Counted from the stretch's first letter, positions 34,578-43,046 are shown. The stretch: DNA of 64,000 nt from Mesorhizobium sp. CA8 (GCF_020164955.1 NZ_JAIUHG010000004.1:186001-250000), one strand, 5' to 3'. Numbers and translations are program-made. Notes: generated by a model not told the origin, from the sequence alone.

Positions 34578-34726
34578 CCTTCTCCCCTTGTTGTGGGAGA
34601 AGGTGTCGCCGAAGGCGACGGATGAGGGGGCTCCAGGGAAAGCCGACGTCTCACTCCGCTGGAACACCCCTCATCGTCTCGGCGCTATCGCGCCGATCCA
34701 CCTTCTCCCACAACAAGGGGAGAAGG
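34578..34726. repeat. 149-bp palindromic element (copy 2, opposite orientation)
   Basis: Its inner half CTCACTCCGCTGGAACACCC followed by CTCAT is the reverse complement of the matching part of the element at 3979-4126, and the ends CCTTCTCCCC and GGGGAGAAGG are the same. It fills the gap between the phosphodiesterase gene and the ECF sigma factor operon. Confidence 0.8.
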
Positions 34727-34851
34727 AGAAACCCTGCCCTCTGGCAACACTCACTTTCTTCAGTTAGCCTCCAAGAAATCCTTGGCGGAGGGTGAACCTT
34801 TTTGGACCGATCAGCGACAGAGCTTCGAGGAGCCAGGCGGCTCGACCGGCC

Positions 34852-35418
34852 ATGAATGCGACGACGGAAACCGATCGCGCGCTCGTCGACCGGGTCGCGA
34901 AGGGCGACCGGGCTGCCGTTCGGCTCCTGTTCATGCGTCACCACGCGCGGATCTACCGCTTCGTGGCGCGCCAGACGGGATCGGAAATGATGGCCGACGA
35001 TATCGCGAACGAGGTTTTTCTCGAACTGTGGAAACAGGCGCCCGGCTTCGAGGGCCGCTCCGAAGTCTCGACATGGCTGCTCGGCATCGCCCGCTTCAAG
35101 GCGCTCTCCATGCTGCGCAAGAGGAAGGAAGACTGGATCGACGACGACGATGCGGCCCAGGTTCCCGACGGCGCCGACACGCCCGAAGTCGTCACCATGA
35201 AGGAAGACAAAGCCGCAGCCTTGCGCCGCTTCGTCGATGCCTTGGCCGAGGAACACCGCACGGTGATCGACCTTGCCTATTACCACGGTCAGTCGGTGAG
35301 CGAGATCGGCGAGGTGCTCGGCATTCCGGTCGCCACCGTCAAGACCAGGATGTTCTACGCCCGCAAGAAACTCGGCGAAGCCCTCAAGGCCGCCGGTTAC
35401 GACAGGGGTTGGCCATGA
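34852..35418 (+). CDS. ECF RNA polymerase sigma factor
   Basis: A 188-residue sigma-70 family protein. Region 2 reads FMRHHARIYRFVARQTG, ADDIANEVFLELWKQA and STWLLGIARFKALSMLRKR (-10 recognition). Region 4 reads LAEEHRTVIDLAYYHGQSVSEIGEVLGI followed by VATVKTRMFYARKKL (cores YYHGQSVSEIG and PVATVKTRMFYA). ATG at 34852 is chosen; a GTG at 34792 would add 20 residues with a badly spaced GGAG. Its stop overlaps the anti-sigma start (ATGA). It directs transcription of an unknown stress regulon, normally held by the downstream anti-sigma factor. Confidence 0.9.
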   Translation: MNATTETDRALVDRVAKGDRAAVRLLFMRHHARIYRFVARQTGSEMMADDIANEVFLELWKQAPGFEGRSEVSTWLLGIARFKALSMLRKRKEDWIDDDDAAQVPDGADTPEVVTMKEDKAAALRRFVDALAEEHRTVIDLAYYHGQSVSEIGEVLGIPVATVKTRMFYARKKLGEALKAAGYDRGWP

Positions 35419-36080
35419 GCGCCGCTGAAAAGATGTCGCGCCGCGACGCGATGGAGACGCTGCTGCCGTTCTATCTGAACGGCTCGCTGGAAGGCGCCGA
35501 GCTGGAGGTCGTCGAGGAATGGCTGGCCACCGATCCAGCGGCGCTTGCCGCCCTTGGCGAGGCCGAGGCCGAGTTCTCCGGCACCGCCGCCGCCAATGAA
35601 GCGATCCGCCCGCCCGCCGATGCGCTCAGCCGTTTTACCAGGGCGCTCGACGCCGAGGCCGGGCCGGTGCGCGCGCCCGGCCAATCCTGGCTGGCAAAAG
35701 TCTTCGGCCGGGTGACGGCAATGCCTGCCGGCGTCGCCTGGGCGGCTGCCGCGGCGCTGCTTGCGCTGGTCATCGTGCAGTCCTTCGAACAGCCGGGCGG
35801 CAAGGGCAACGACTTCGAAGTCGCCGGCGCCCAGGACGATCTGGCGAAGCTGCCTTTCGCGCTGGTGAAGTTCAAGCCGGATGCGAAGATGGCCGATATC
35901 GCCGCCTTCCTCGGCCAGAACGGGTTGAAGATCGCCGGCGGCCCGACCGCCGACGGCGTGTTCCACCTGACGATCCCCGCCAGCACGGCGGCCGATTACG
36001 ACAAGCTTGTCGGCCTTATTGCCGCCCAGCCTTTCGCGGAGGCTGTGGTGCAGGGAAGGAAACCGGCCGATGGCGGCTAA
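35415..36080 (+). CDS. Membrane anti-sigma factor with subtilase-prodomain-like tail
   Basis: A 221-residue protein. Residues 10-45 (ETLLPFYLNGSLEGAELEVV, then EEWLATDP) match the cytoplasmic anti-sigma domain, though the Zn-binding His/Cys set of ZAS proteins is absent. One membrane helix lies at about 105-123 (GVAWAAAAALLALVIVQSF). The periplasmic end, about 148-213, reads FALVKFKPDAKMADIAAFLG, then a Gly turn, then VFHLTIPASTAADYDKLVGL and AEAVV. That is the rhythm of a subtilase pro-domain (inhibitor I9/fervidolysin type). It overlaps both the sigma gene (ATGA) and the subtilase gene (11 bases). The pro-domain resemblance is by eye. Confidence 0.82.
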   Translation: MSAAEKMSRRDAMETLLPFYLNGSLEGAELEVVEEWLATDPAALAALGEAEAEFSGTAAANEAIRPPADALSRFTRALDAEAGPVRAPGQSWLAKVFGRVTAMPAGVAWAAAAALLALVIVQSFEQPGGKGNDFEVAGAQDDLAKLPFALVKFKPDAKMADIAAFLGQNGLKIAGGPTADGVFHLTIPASTAADYDKLVGLIAAQPFAEAVVQGRKPADGG

Positions 36081-37590
36081 CCCGCTTACAGGAAACGTGC
36101 GCCGCGGTCGGGCTCGGCGACTTCGCCGTAGCCTTCCGCCCGGAATTGCGTCGAGGCCGAGAGTCATTCTTCATGCTGTGATCCTCGCGGCGGCCTTTGT
36201 CGCCGCGCCCGCATTCGCACAGACCAACGACCCCAATCTGACGCAAAAACAGCTCGATTGCCTAAAGGCGACCGGCGGCGGCTGCGATAAGGATGGCGGC
36301 ACCAAGAACGGCGCCGGGACGCCGGGCCCGGCCACGGGCGGCGCGGTGTTCCTGCCGGCGCTGATCGTCGATCTCTTTCCGAACTCGCCGGCGCCCACGG
36401 CCCCGCAAACGCCGGCACCGTCCAATGGAACATCGTCGTCGGACGGTTCGAACAACACGCCGCCACCCGCTCCGGCGCCAAGCGGGCCGGTCACAGTGCC
36501 GCAAGGTCTCAACCTGGCGGAGCCGCCGCGCGCGATCGCCGGCGAGTTCGTGCCCGACGAGGTGCTGGTGACGGTCGACGGCGGCGCCGGCGTCGTGCAG
36601 CAGATCGCCAATTCCTTCGGCCTGCAGGTGCGCTCGCAGCGCCAGTCGCGGCTGCTCGGCACCACTTTGGTGCGCTTCGGCATCACCGACGGGCGGCCTG
36701 TCGGCGTGGTGCTGGCGCAGCTTGCCGCCGACGGCCGCACGCGGCGCCGCGAGCCCAACCATATCTACACGCTGCAGCAGGCGGCCGGCATCGTGAACTA
36801 TGCCTTCGACCGCATCGCGCTCGATTCGAAAGAGGCGAGCGGCGAGAATGTGCGCATCGCCGTCATCGACACCGGCATCGACGACACCAATCCCGCGCTG
36901 GCCGGCGTGATTGCCGGCCAATATGACGGCATGCCCAATGTGCCGATCGAGAAGCGCGACCACGGCACCTCTGTCGACGGGCTTATCGCCGGCGTCGGTC
37001 CGCTGGAAGGCATGGCGCCAGGCGCCAGGATCTATCACGCGCGCGCCTTCGAAGGCGGCAAGTCGACCATGGACGTCATCCTCTCGGCGCTCGACTGGGC
37101 GGCCGAGCAGAATGTGCGCATCATCAATATGAGCTTTGTCGGGCCGAAGAACGACCTCCTCGGCGCCGCCTGCCGCAATGCCCGGGCACTCGGCATGGTG
37201 CTGGTGGCTGCCGCCGGCAACAATGGACCGAAGGCGCCCTATGGCTATCCGGCCGCCTTTGACGGCGTGATCGCCGTGACCGCCACCGACGCCAAGGACG
37301 GGCTGATGCCGCAGGCCAATCGCGGCGCCTATGTCTTCATCTCGGCGCCGGGCGTCGAGATGGTGGCGCCGAGCGGCGCGGGGTCGGATGTGGTGACCGG
37401 CACCTCCTTCGCCGCCGCAATCGTGTCCGGCGCCATCGCCAATCTGATCCACGCCGCGCCCGACCGCACGGCCGACGATATCGAGAAAGCGCTGGCGGCC
37501 ACGGCCAAGGATCTCGGGCCTAAGGGGCGCGACAATGACTTCGGCTATGGTTTGCTGGACATCAAGGCGGCCGGAGCAGCGAAGGAGTGA
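36070..37590 (+). CDS. Secreted S8 family serine peptidase (subtilase)
   Basis: A 506-residue subtilisin-like protease. After a basic leader comes a signal peptide core (VILHAVILAAAFVAAPAFAQ, predicted cut near residue 50), a Pro/Ser-rich linker (about 103-145), a pro-domain-like region (about 160-235) and the catalytic domain. The triad is D267 (VIDTGIDD), H298 (RDHGTSVDG) and S446 (TGTSFAAAIVSG), with N384 in AAGNNG for the oxyanion hole. Expected location is the periplasm or outside. Overlap with the anti-sigma gene implies co-translation and a shared function. Residues 7-27 are encoded by a palindromic repeat. Confidence 0.9.
   Translation: MAANPLTGNVRRGRARRLRRSLPPGIASRPRVILHAVILAAAFVAAPAFAQTNDPNLTQKQLDCLKATGGGCDKDGGTKNGAGTPGPATGGAVFLPALIVDLFPNSPAPTAPQTPAPSNGTSSSDGSNNTPPPAPAPSGPVTVPQGLNLAEPPRAIAGEFVPDEVLVTVDGGAGVVQQIANSFGLQVRSQRQSRLLGTTLVRFGITDGRPVGVVLAQLAADGRTRRREPNHIYTLQQAAGIVNYAFDRIALDSKEASGENVRIAVIDTGIDDTNPALAGVIAGQYDGMPNVPIEKRDHGTSVDGLIAGVGPLEGMAPGARIYHARAFEGGKSTMDVILSALDWAAEQNVRIINMSFVGPKNDLLGAACRNARALGMVLVAAAGNNGPKAPYGYPAAFDGVIAVTATDAKDGLMPQANRGAYVFISAPGVEMVAPSGAGSDVVTGTSFAAAIVSGAIANLIHAAPDRTADDIEKALAATAKDLGPKGRDNDFGYGLLDIKAAGAAKE
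36088..36150. repeat. Palindromic repeat forming part of the subtilase N-terminus
   Basis: ACAGGAAACGTGCGCCGCGG to GCCCGGAATTGCG aligns along its whole length with the reverse complement of the intergenic element at 15060-15125 (shared GCCGTAGCCTTCCG core). It is translated as the Arg-rich leader before the signal peptide. Confidence 0.7.
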
Positions 37591-37643
37591 GTCCAGGCAG
37601 TCGGCTATGCTGATTGCCGAGATGCGAACAAACGGTTGCCCAT

Positions 37644-39044
37644 TTAAAGAGCCGGGCCTAGCCGGACAGGGCTTCCATCATAGAAACGCGACAGCCGGAA
37701 ACGGCTGAGATCGTGCCCGGTTTCATTTCCCTGGATCATGTCGGAGACGACGCGGCCGATACCAGGTCCGATGCCGAATCCGTGGCCGCTCATTCCCGTC
37801 GCGACGAAAAGACCGCCAATTGCTGGCACCTGATCGACAACGGGAACGACGTCGGGCATGGCGTCGATCATACCGGCCCAGCCGGCCTTCAGCCGAACCG
37901 TCTCGAACCGGGGGAAAAGCTGTTTGAAATTGCGCTCGATCGAGCGAAGCTTTGCCGGCTCGGGGGCCGGGTTGAGCACGCGCATTCTCTCGAAAGGACT
38001 TTCTGAATCCGGCGCCCAATCGCGCGGCGTCGACCAGCCATCGGGGTAGCCCGATGGAGCGAAGGGGAAATAGCGCGTTCCGAACGGATTTTCCATGAGG
38101 GCGGGAAGATATTGGGTGGCGTGCCGGAACGCGTCAGGCCCAAGGTAAAGCAAGTGGCTGCCGCCCGCGGCGAGCGTGTATCCGCCATCCTGTCTGCGCC
38201 GGAAAGCGATATGGTCGTCGGCCGCCGCACCTGAATAGACCTCAGGCATGGGTTCTGTCGCAGCTGTGGTCACCCTGACGCTGAGCTGGGGGATGGCCAC
38301 GCCGTGTCTTCGCAAGAAGAGGGATGACCAGGCGCCGCCCGCGACCAGCACGCTGGAGGCCCCGATATATCCCGCTTCGGTCCACACGCCCTTGATCCTT
38401 CCGGCCGAGATTTCGAGAGTGCGCGCCGCGCAATTCTCGACGATCCTGGCGCCTTTTCGCACGGCAAGCCTGGCCAGCGCCCGCACCGCCAACCAGGGCT
38501 CGGCGCGCATGTCGGAGGGCGTCGTCATCGCGCCCTTGAACCTGCGCGACATGCCGCTGATGAGTTTTGCGGTTTCGTCGGCGTCCAAAAGGCGGGTGTC
38601 GAGCTTATGGATCGCGGCGATCTTCATGAATTCTTCGAACTTGGCCATGTCCTTGTCGGAGTTCGCCAGGTAGGTCACGCCTGTCTGGTTCAGCCCGATG
38701 TCTTCGCCGCATTCATCGGCCAGTTGCCGCCACAGACGGGACGCCTCAATGACGATCGGCAGCTCATCCGCGTCTCGTCCCTGCTTTCTGATCCAGCCCC
38801 AGTTTCGCGAGGACTGTTCGGCGGCAACGCGGCCTTTTTCCAACAGCGTCACCGGAATGTTGCGGGAGGCAAGGAAGAGGGCCGTCGTTACGCCTATGAC
38901 ACCGCCACCGACGATCACCACCTCCGAAGTCTTCGGCGGAGGACCAGGATGTTGGATTGGATCCGCTTCGGTGAACGGGAATGTAGGCAATGGCGCACTC
39001 TGAGGAGCTGATTGACGGTCTGGCTTACTGGTTGTTGCCGTCAA
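37644..39044 (-). CDS. FAD-dependent oxidoreductase (DAO family)
   Basis: A 466-residue flavoenzyme. The Rossmann fingerprint VVIVGGGVIGVTTALFLASR is near residue 42, followed by VTLLEKG and the substrate-side RNWGWIRKQGRD. The C-terminal FAD loop is LFVATGMSGHGFGIGPGIG. The family oxidises D-amino acids, sarcosine, glycine-type amines or similar. The RNWGWIR motif is seen in homologues of opine or amine oxidases, but the substrate is not clear. The first 40 residues have no signal peptide. The gene follows the LacI regulator on the same strand and converges with the subtilase gene. Confidence 0.82.
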   Translation of the reverse strand: MTATTSKPDRQSAPQSAPLPTFPFTEADPIQHPGPPPKTSEVVIVGGGVIGVTTALFLASRNIPVTLLEKGRVAAEQSSRNWGWIRKQGRDADELPIVIEASRLWRQLADECGEDIGLNQTGVTYLANSDKDMAKFEEFMKIAAIHKLDTRLLDADETAKLISGMSRRFKGAMTTPSDMRAEPWLAVRALARLAVRKGARIVENCAARTLEISAGRIKGVWTEAGYIGASSVLVAGGAWSSLFLRRHGVAIPQLSVRVTTAATEPMPEVYSGAAADDHIAFRRRQDGGYTLAAGGSHLLYLGPDAFRHATQYLPALMENPFGTRYFPFAPSGYPDGWSTPRDWAPDSESPFERMRVLNPAPEPAKLRSIERNFKQLFPRFETVRLKAGWAGMIDAMPDVVPVVDQVPAIGGLFVATGMSGHGFGIGPGIGRVVSDMIQGNETGHDLSRFRLSRFYDGSPVRLGPAL

Positions 39045-39126
39045 ACATCAGGAGCAGCCGAAGGCGGACCGTTGTCCCAAGACAGTAGCCCGGAAGGCGG
39101 CAGCGGTGAAGTTGTTGGATCAGGCG

Positions 39127-40149
39127 CTATACCGGCGCCCCCGCCACCGACCCGCGCACAACCAGATCCACCGGCCATACCTCGCCGCGCGCGCCATCTT
39201 CCAGCCCCGATATGCGGGCCGCCAGCCGCTCGGCGATGCGGGCGCCTGCGAGGCGGATCGACGAGCGTGTCGTCGACAGCGGCACCGGGAAATTCTCCGG
39301 CCGCAGCCAGGGGAAGACGTCGTCATGGGCAATCAGCGAGAGGTCGCCCGGAATGGTGAGGCCGAGATCGCGCACGGCGCGCACGACGCCCAGCGCCATG
39401 ATCAGACTGGAGCAGACGATCGCCGTCGGCGGCTCAGCGTCCTCGAGCAGGCGGCGGGCGGCGCGGTAGCCGTTTTCCTCGGTCATGGCCACCGAGCGGA
39501 TGTGGCGCTCGCCGAGCGTCAGCCCGCTCGCGGCAAGCGCCCGGCGCATGCCGCGCTCGCGGTGGATGGCGAAGGTCTCGCGCTCGTTGCCGTTGATCAG
39601 CGCCAGGCGCTGGTGGCCAAGCTGGACCAGCAGGCGCGCCGCTTCGTGGAAGGCGCCCTCATTGTCGATGTCGAGATAGGGATAGTCGAAGTCGAAACCC
39701 TCGCTGCGGCCATGGACGACGAACGGAATGCCCAGCGTGTTGACCAGCGCCAGTCGCTTGTCGGCCGGACGCGGCGAGGAGATGTAAACGGCGTCGACCT
39801 GGCGGTTGGCGACGATGCGCCGGTAGGTCGTTTCCTCGTCGTCGGCATCGGCGGGCGAAAGCACGAGGTCGAGCTCGTGCGAACGGGCATAGTCCCCGAG
39901 GCCGGACAGGAATTCGACGAAGTGCGGATCGATGTCGACGGCGGCACCCGTCGGCAGCACATAGCCGATCATTCCCGACTTGCCGGTGGCGAGCCGGCGC
40001 GCGCTGGGGTTCGGCCGGTAGCCATGGCGCTTGGCGGCATCCATCACCCGGCGCCGGGTTTCCTCATTGACCTCGGGATAGCCGTTCAGCGCCCGGCTGA
40101 CCGTGGTTTGCGAGAGCGACAGCATATGCGAGAGTTGCTTGAGGTTCAT
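39127..40149 (-). CDS. aglR: LacI family repressor of the alpha-glucoside operon
   Basis: A 340-residue LacI/GalR repressor. The N-terminal helix-turn-helix and hinge read LKQLSHMLSLSQTTVSRALN with GYPEVNEETRRRVMDAAKRHGY; the sugar-binding core includes HDDVFPWLRPENF and STTRSSIRLAG. It is divergent from aglEFGAK, and matching palindromes AAAGCGCTTT are found in front of it and in front of aglE. It therefore probably represses the operon in the absence of alpha-glucosides. The symbol is by synteny with the Sinorhizobium agl locus. Confidence 0.87.
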   Translation of the reverse strand: MNLKQLSHMLSLSQTTVSRALNGYPEVNEETRRRVMDAAKRHGYRPNPSARRLATGKSGMIGYVLPTGAAVDIDPHFVEFLSGLGDYARSHELDLVLSPADADDEETTYRRIVANRQVDAVYISSPRPADKRLALVNTLGIPFVVHGRSEGFDFDYPYLDIDNEGAFHEAARLLVQLGHQRLALINGNERETFAIHRERGMRRALAASGLTLGERHIRSVAMTEENGYRAARRLLEDAEPPTAIVCSSLIMALGVVRAVRDLGLTIPGDLSLIAHDDVFPWLRPENFPVPLSTTRSSIRLAGARIAERLAARISGLEDGARGEVWPVDLVVRGSVAGAPV

Positions 40150-40166
40150 CGGAGGCCTCCAGCCTC

Positions 40167-40176
40167 AAAGCGCTTT
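40167..40176. promoter_or_regulatory. LacI-type operator near its own gene
   Basis: AAAGCGCTTT, a perfect 10-base palindrome with central CG as in LacI-family operators, lies 18 bases upstream of the repressor start. A longer form occurs at 40388-40401, which supports autoregulation. The intergenic region 40150-40510 has no gene; it holds only these signals. Confidence 0.6.
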
Positions 40177-40350
40177 CAAATATGGACCGATCCGATGATT
40201 GTTGGCAAAGCCGCCAAGCACAACCGGACTTTAGAGGTCTACCTGCGTTGTTTGAAGTAAAATTGCTGCTGCAGCGCCAAAAAAGCATGCTGCAGTGCAC
40301 CTTTCGCAGCCGATTTCGTGCGATTTAAATCGATTAACGAACTCTTCCCC

Positions 40351-40401
40351 TTGACTCTCCCGCGATTCAATGGCGAGATCAAAATGGCCAAAGCGCTTTG
40401 G
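40351..40401 (+). promoter_or_regulatory. Candidate aglE promoter with LacI operator
   Basis: TTGACT at 40351-40356 is a good -35 box; the -10 after 17 bases (CGAGAT at 40374) is poor. CCAAAGCGCTTTGG, a perfect 14-base palindrome, follows at 40388-40401, in a position where a bound repressor would block transcription of aglE, whose ATG is 110 bases further on. Confidence 0.55.
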
Positions 40402-40510
40402 AAGGCTCTTCGAAAGGTTGCGGTTGCCCTTTCGTTGAGTCACAGTTCCGCGGGCGTCGGCGGACGAAATGGAGGTTTCGTCCTGTTTGTGACCACTGGG
40501 AGGACTTGCG

Positions 40511-41866
40511 ATGAAGAAAATGCTTCTCTTGGGTGCGGCGTTCGCGGCACTCACCCTCAGCCTGCCGGCGCAAGCCGAACTGAAGTTCAAGCCGGGCGAG
40601 GATCCGAAATTTCATTGGGCGAACTATGACGACCTCAAGAAGGTAGACCTCAAAGGCGAGACGCTGACGATCTTCGGACCGTGGCGCGGCGAGGACGAGG
40701 CGCTTGTCCGTTCCGTTCTCGACTATTTCCAGGAAGCGACCGGCGCGGACGTGAAATATTCCTCGTCCGAGAACTATGAGCAGCAGATCGTCATCGACAC
40801 CCAGGCCGGCAGCCCGCCCAACATCGCCGTCCTGCCGCAGCCCGGCCTCATCCAGGATCTTGCTTCCAAGGGCGTGCTCACCCCGCTGGGCGACGATGTC
40901 GGCGCCTGGATCAAGGAAAACTATGCCGCCGGCGACTCCTGGGCCAAGCTCGGCACCTATAATGGCAAGGACGGCAAGCCCGGCTTCTACGCCTTTCCCT
41001 ACAAGATCGACGTGAAGGGGCTGGTCTGGTACTCGCCCGACAATTTCGACGAGGCCGGCTATAAGGTGCCGAAGACCCAGGAAGAGCTCGCCGACCTCGA
41101 AAAGAAGATCATCGCCGATGGCGGCAAGCCCTGGTGCATCGGGCTGGGTTCGGGCGGCGCCACCGGCTGGCCGGCGACCGACTGGGTCGAGGACATTATG
41201 CTCCGGACACAGCCGCCGGAGGTCTACGACAAGTGGGTGAAGAACGAGATCCCGTTCACCGATCCGGCCGTGGTCAACGCCATCGACATCTTCGGCAAGA
41301 TCGCCACCGACGACAAGATGGTGGACGGCGGCGCCAAGGCGGTCGCGGCGACCGACTTCCGCGACAGTCCGAAAGGCCTCTTCACCGTGCCGCCCAAGTG
41401 CTACATGCACCATCAGGCATCATTCATCCCGTCCTTCTTCCCGGACAACGTGAAGCTCGGCCAGGACGCCGATTTCTTCCCCTACCCGCCTTACGCCTCC
41501 AAGCCGGAGCTGGGCACGCCGCTGGAAGTGGCCGGAACACTGGTGATGATTACCAAGGATTCCAAGGCCTCGCGCGAGTTCATCAAGTTCCTCGAGATGC
41601 CGCTCGCGCATGAACTGTGGATGGCGCAGAAGAGCTTCGTCACCCCGTTCAAGGCGGCCAACAAGGAGGCCTATGGCAGCGAGGCGCTGAAGAAGCAGGG
41701 CGAGATCCTGGTCGGCGCCACGACGGTCCGCTTCGACGGCTCCGACCTGATGCCCGGCAAGATCGGCGCGGGTTCGTTCTGGACCGGCATGGTCGACCTG
41801 GTCGGCGGCAAGTCCGCGCAGGACGTCGCCGCCGACATCCAGAAAAGCTGGGACGGCATCAAGTAA
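40511..41866 (+). CDS. aglE: Alpha-glucoside-binding periplasmic protein
   Basis: A 451-residue family 1 solute-binding protein. It has a Sec signal peptide (MKKMLLLGAAFAALTLSLPA, cut after AQA). The mature part contains LTIFGPWRGEDEALVRSVLD, SSENYEQQIVID and WCIGLGSGGATGWPATDWVE, as in AglE. It binds trehalose, sucrose, maltose and similar alpha-glucosides in the periplasm for AglFGK. A GC-rich hairpin follows the gene. The gene is first in aglEFGAK. Confidence 0.9.
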   Translation: MKKMLLLGAAFAALTLSLPAQAELKFKPGEDPKFHWANYDDLKKVDLKGETLTIFGPWRGEDEALVRSVLDYFQEATGADVKYSSSENYEQQIVIDTQAGSPPNIAVLPQPGLIQDLASKGVLTPLGDDVGAWIKENYAAGDSWAKLGTYNGKDGKPGFYAFPYKIDVKGLVWYSPDNFDEAGYKVPKTQEELADLEKKIIADGGKPWCIGLGSGGATGWPATDWVEDIMLRTQPPEVYDKWVKNEIPFTDPAVVNAIDIFGKIATDDKMVDGGAKAVAATDFRDSPKGLFTVPPKCYMHHQASFIPSFFPDNVKLGQDADFFPYPPYASKPELGTPLEVAGTLVMITKDSKASREFIKFLEMPLAHELWMAQKSFVTPFKAANKEAYGSEALKKQGEILVGATTVRFDGSDLMPGKIGAGSFWTGMVDLVGGKSAQDVAADIQKSWDGIK

Positions 41867-41896
41867 GCGTCCCGAAATCCTCCTCATCCTCCACCT

Positions 41897-41920
41897 GGAT
41901 CCGGGCCACGGCCCGGATCC
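41897..41920 (+). terminator. Intercistronic hairpin between aglE and aglF
   Basis: GGATCCGGGCC, then AC, then GGCCCGGATCC forms an 11-bp perfect stem with a two-base gap. No T-run follows, so it is more probably a transcript-stabilising or partial-stop hairpin that raises binding-protein levels over the permeases. Confidence 0.6.
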
Positions 41921-42031
41921 GACCGGCGGCCACGCCGGAAGCCTTCGCGTTTCGATTGTTCCGAATAACCGAAAATCGGTGCATCCGATCGCCAGCCCCG
42001 GCTGGGCGGTCATGCGCAGGGAGAGGGACCC

Positions 42032-43045
42032 ATGGCGGCTCAGATTTTCTCGGCCATATTCGTCATCATCATCGGTGTCGGCGGCTGTGTCGCCTATTTC
42101 TGGGGCGCCAACAGACTGCTCGACCTCATCTTCCCCTCACGCGGGGTATCCGGCGCCGCCGCCATCAACAATCTGCGCCGGCAGGGATATGTACGGCCGT
42201 GGCTGTTCGTCGGCCCGGCGCTGATCATCCTTGCCATCTACCTGATCTACCCGGTGGTCGCGACGCTGTGGCTCTCCTTCTTCGACCGCGGCGGCACCAG
42301 TTTCGTCGGGCTGGCCAACTATGAATGGGCGGTTGGCGATCACGATCTGCGCAACTCGATCTTCAACAACCTATTGTGGCTGGCCGTGGTGCCGGCCGCC
42401 TGCACCTTCCTCGGCCTGATCATCGCCGTGCTCACCGACAAGATCTGGTGGGGCACCATCGCCAAGAGCCTGATCTTCCTGCCGCTGGCGATCTCCTTTG
42501 TCGGCGCCAGTGTGATCTGGAAATTCATCTACGAGTATCGCGGCGAGGGGCAGGTGCAGATCGGCCTGCTCAACGCCATCATCCAGTATTTCGGCGGCCA
42601 GCCGCAGGTGTGGATATCGCTGCCGTTCTGGAACAATTTCTTCCTGATGGTGATCCTGATCTGGATCCAGACCGGCTTTGCTATGGTGATCCTGTCGTCA
42701 GCGCTGCGCGGCATCCCGGAAGAGACGCTGGAGGCGGCTGTCATCGACGGCGCCAATCCCTTCCAGATCTTCTGGAAGATCATGGTGCCGCAGATCTGGG
42801 GCACGATCGCGGTGGTGTGGACCACCATCACCATCCTGGTGCTGAAAGTGTTCGACATCGTGCTGACCATGACCAATGGCCAGTGGAACACCCAGGTGCT
42901 CGCCAATCTGATGTTCGACTGGATGTTTCGGGGCGGCGGCGATTTCGGCCGCGGCGCGACCATCGCCATCATCATCATGATCGCGGTCATCCCGATCATG
43001 GTCTGGAACATCCGCCAGGCCAACAAAGAGACGGGAGGGCACTGA
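42032..43045 (+). CDS. aglF: Alpha-glucoside ABC transporter permease AglF
   Basis: A 337-residue membrane protein with an N-terminal helix pair (IFVIIIGVGGCVAYFWG), then LFVGPALIILAIYLIYPVVA and the core MalF-type permease helices. The EAA motif reads EETLEAAVIDGANPFQIFWK, followed by IMVPQIW. It pairs with AglG. The stop is one base before the aglG ATG. The 165-base gap in front of it contains only the hairpin at 41897-41920. Confidence 0.9.
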   Translation: MAAQIFSAIFVIIIGVGGCVAYFWGANRLLDLIFPSRGVSGAAAINNLRRQGYVRPWLFVGPALIILAIYLIYPVVATLWLSFFDRGGTSFVGLANYEWAVGDHDLRNSIFNNLLWLAVVPAACTFLGLIIAVLTDKIWWGTIAKSLIFLPLAISFVGASVIWKFIYEYRGEGQVQIGLLNAIIQYFGGQPQVWISLPFWNNFFLMVILIWIQTGFAMVILSSALRGIPEETLEAAVIDGANPFQIFWKIMVPQIWGTIAVVWTTITILVLKVFDIVLTMTNGQWNTQVLANLMFDWMFRGGGDFGRGATIAIIIMIAVIPIMVWNIRQANKETGGH

Positions 43046-43046
43046 G

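Noticed and set aside
32463..34667. A 734-residue minus-strand open frame
   Set aside because: It spans the antisense of the ATPase gene, the fossil binding-protein tail and the phosphodiesterase gene; no domain is visible.
34782..36080. A 432-residue protein joining sigma region and anti-sigma factor
   Set aside because: Its first half is the wrong frame over the sigma gene; the real anti-sigma start is the ATGA overlap at 35415.
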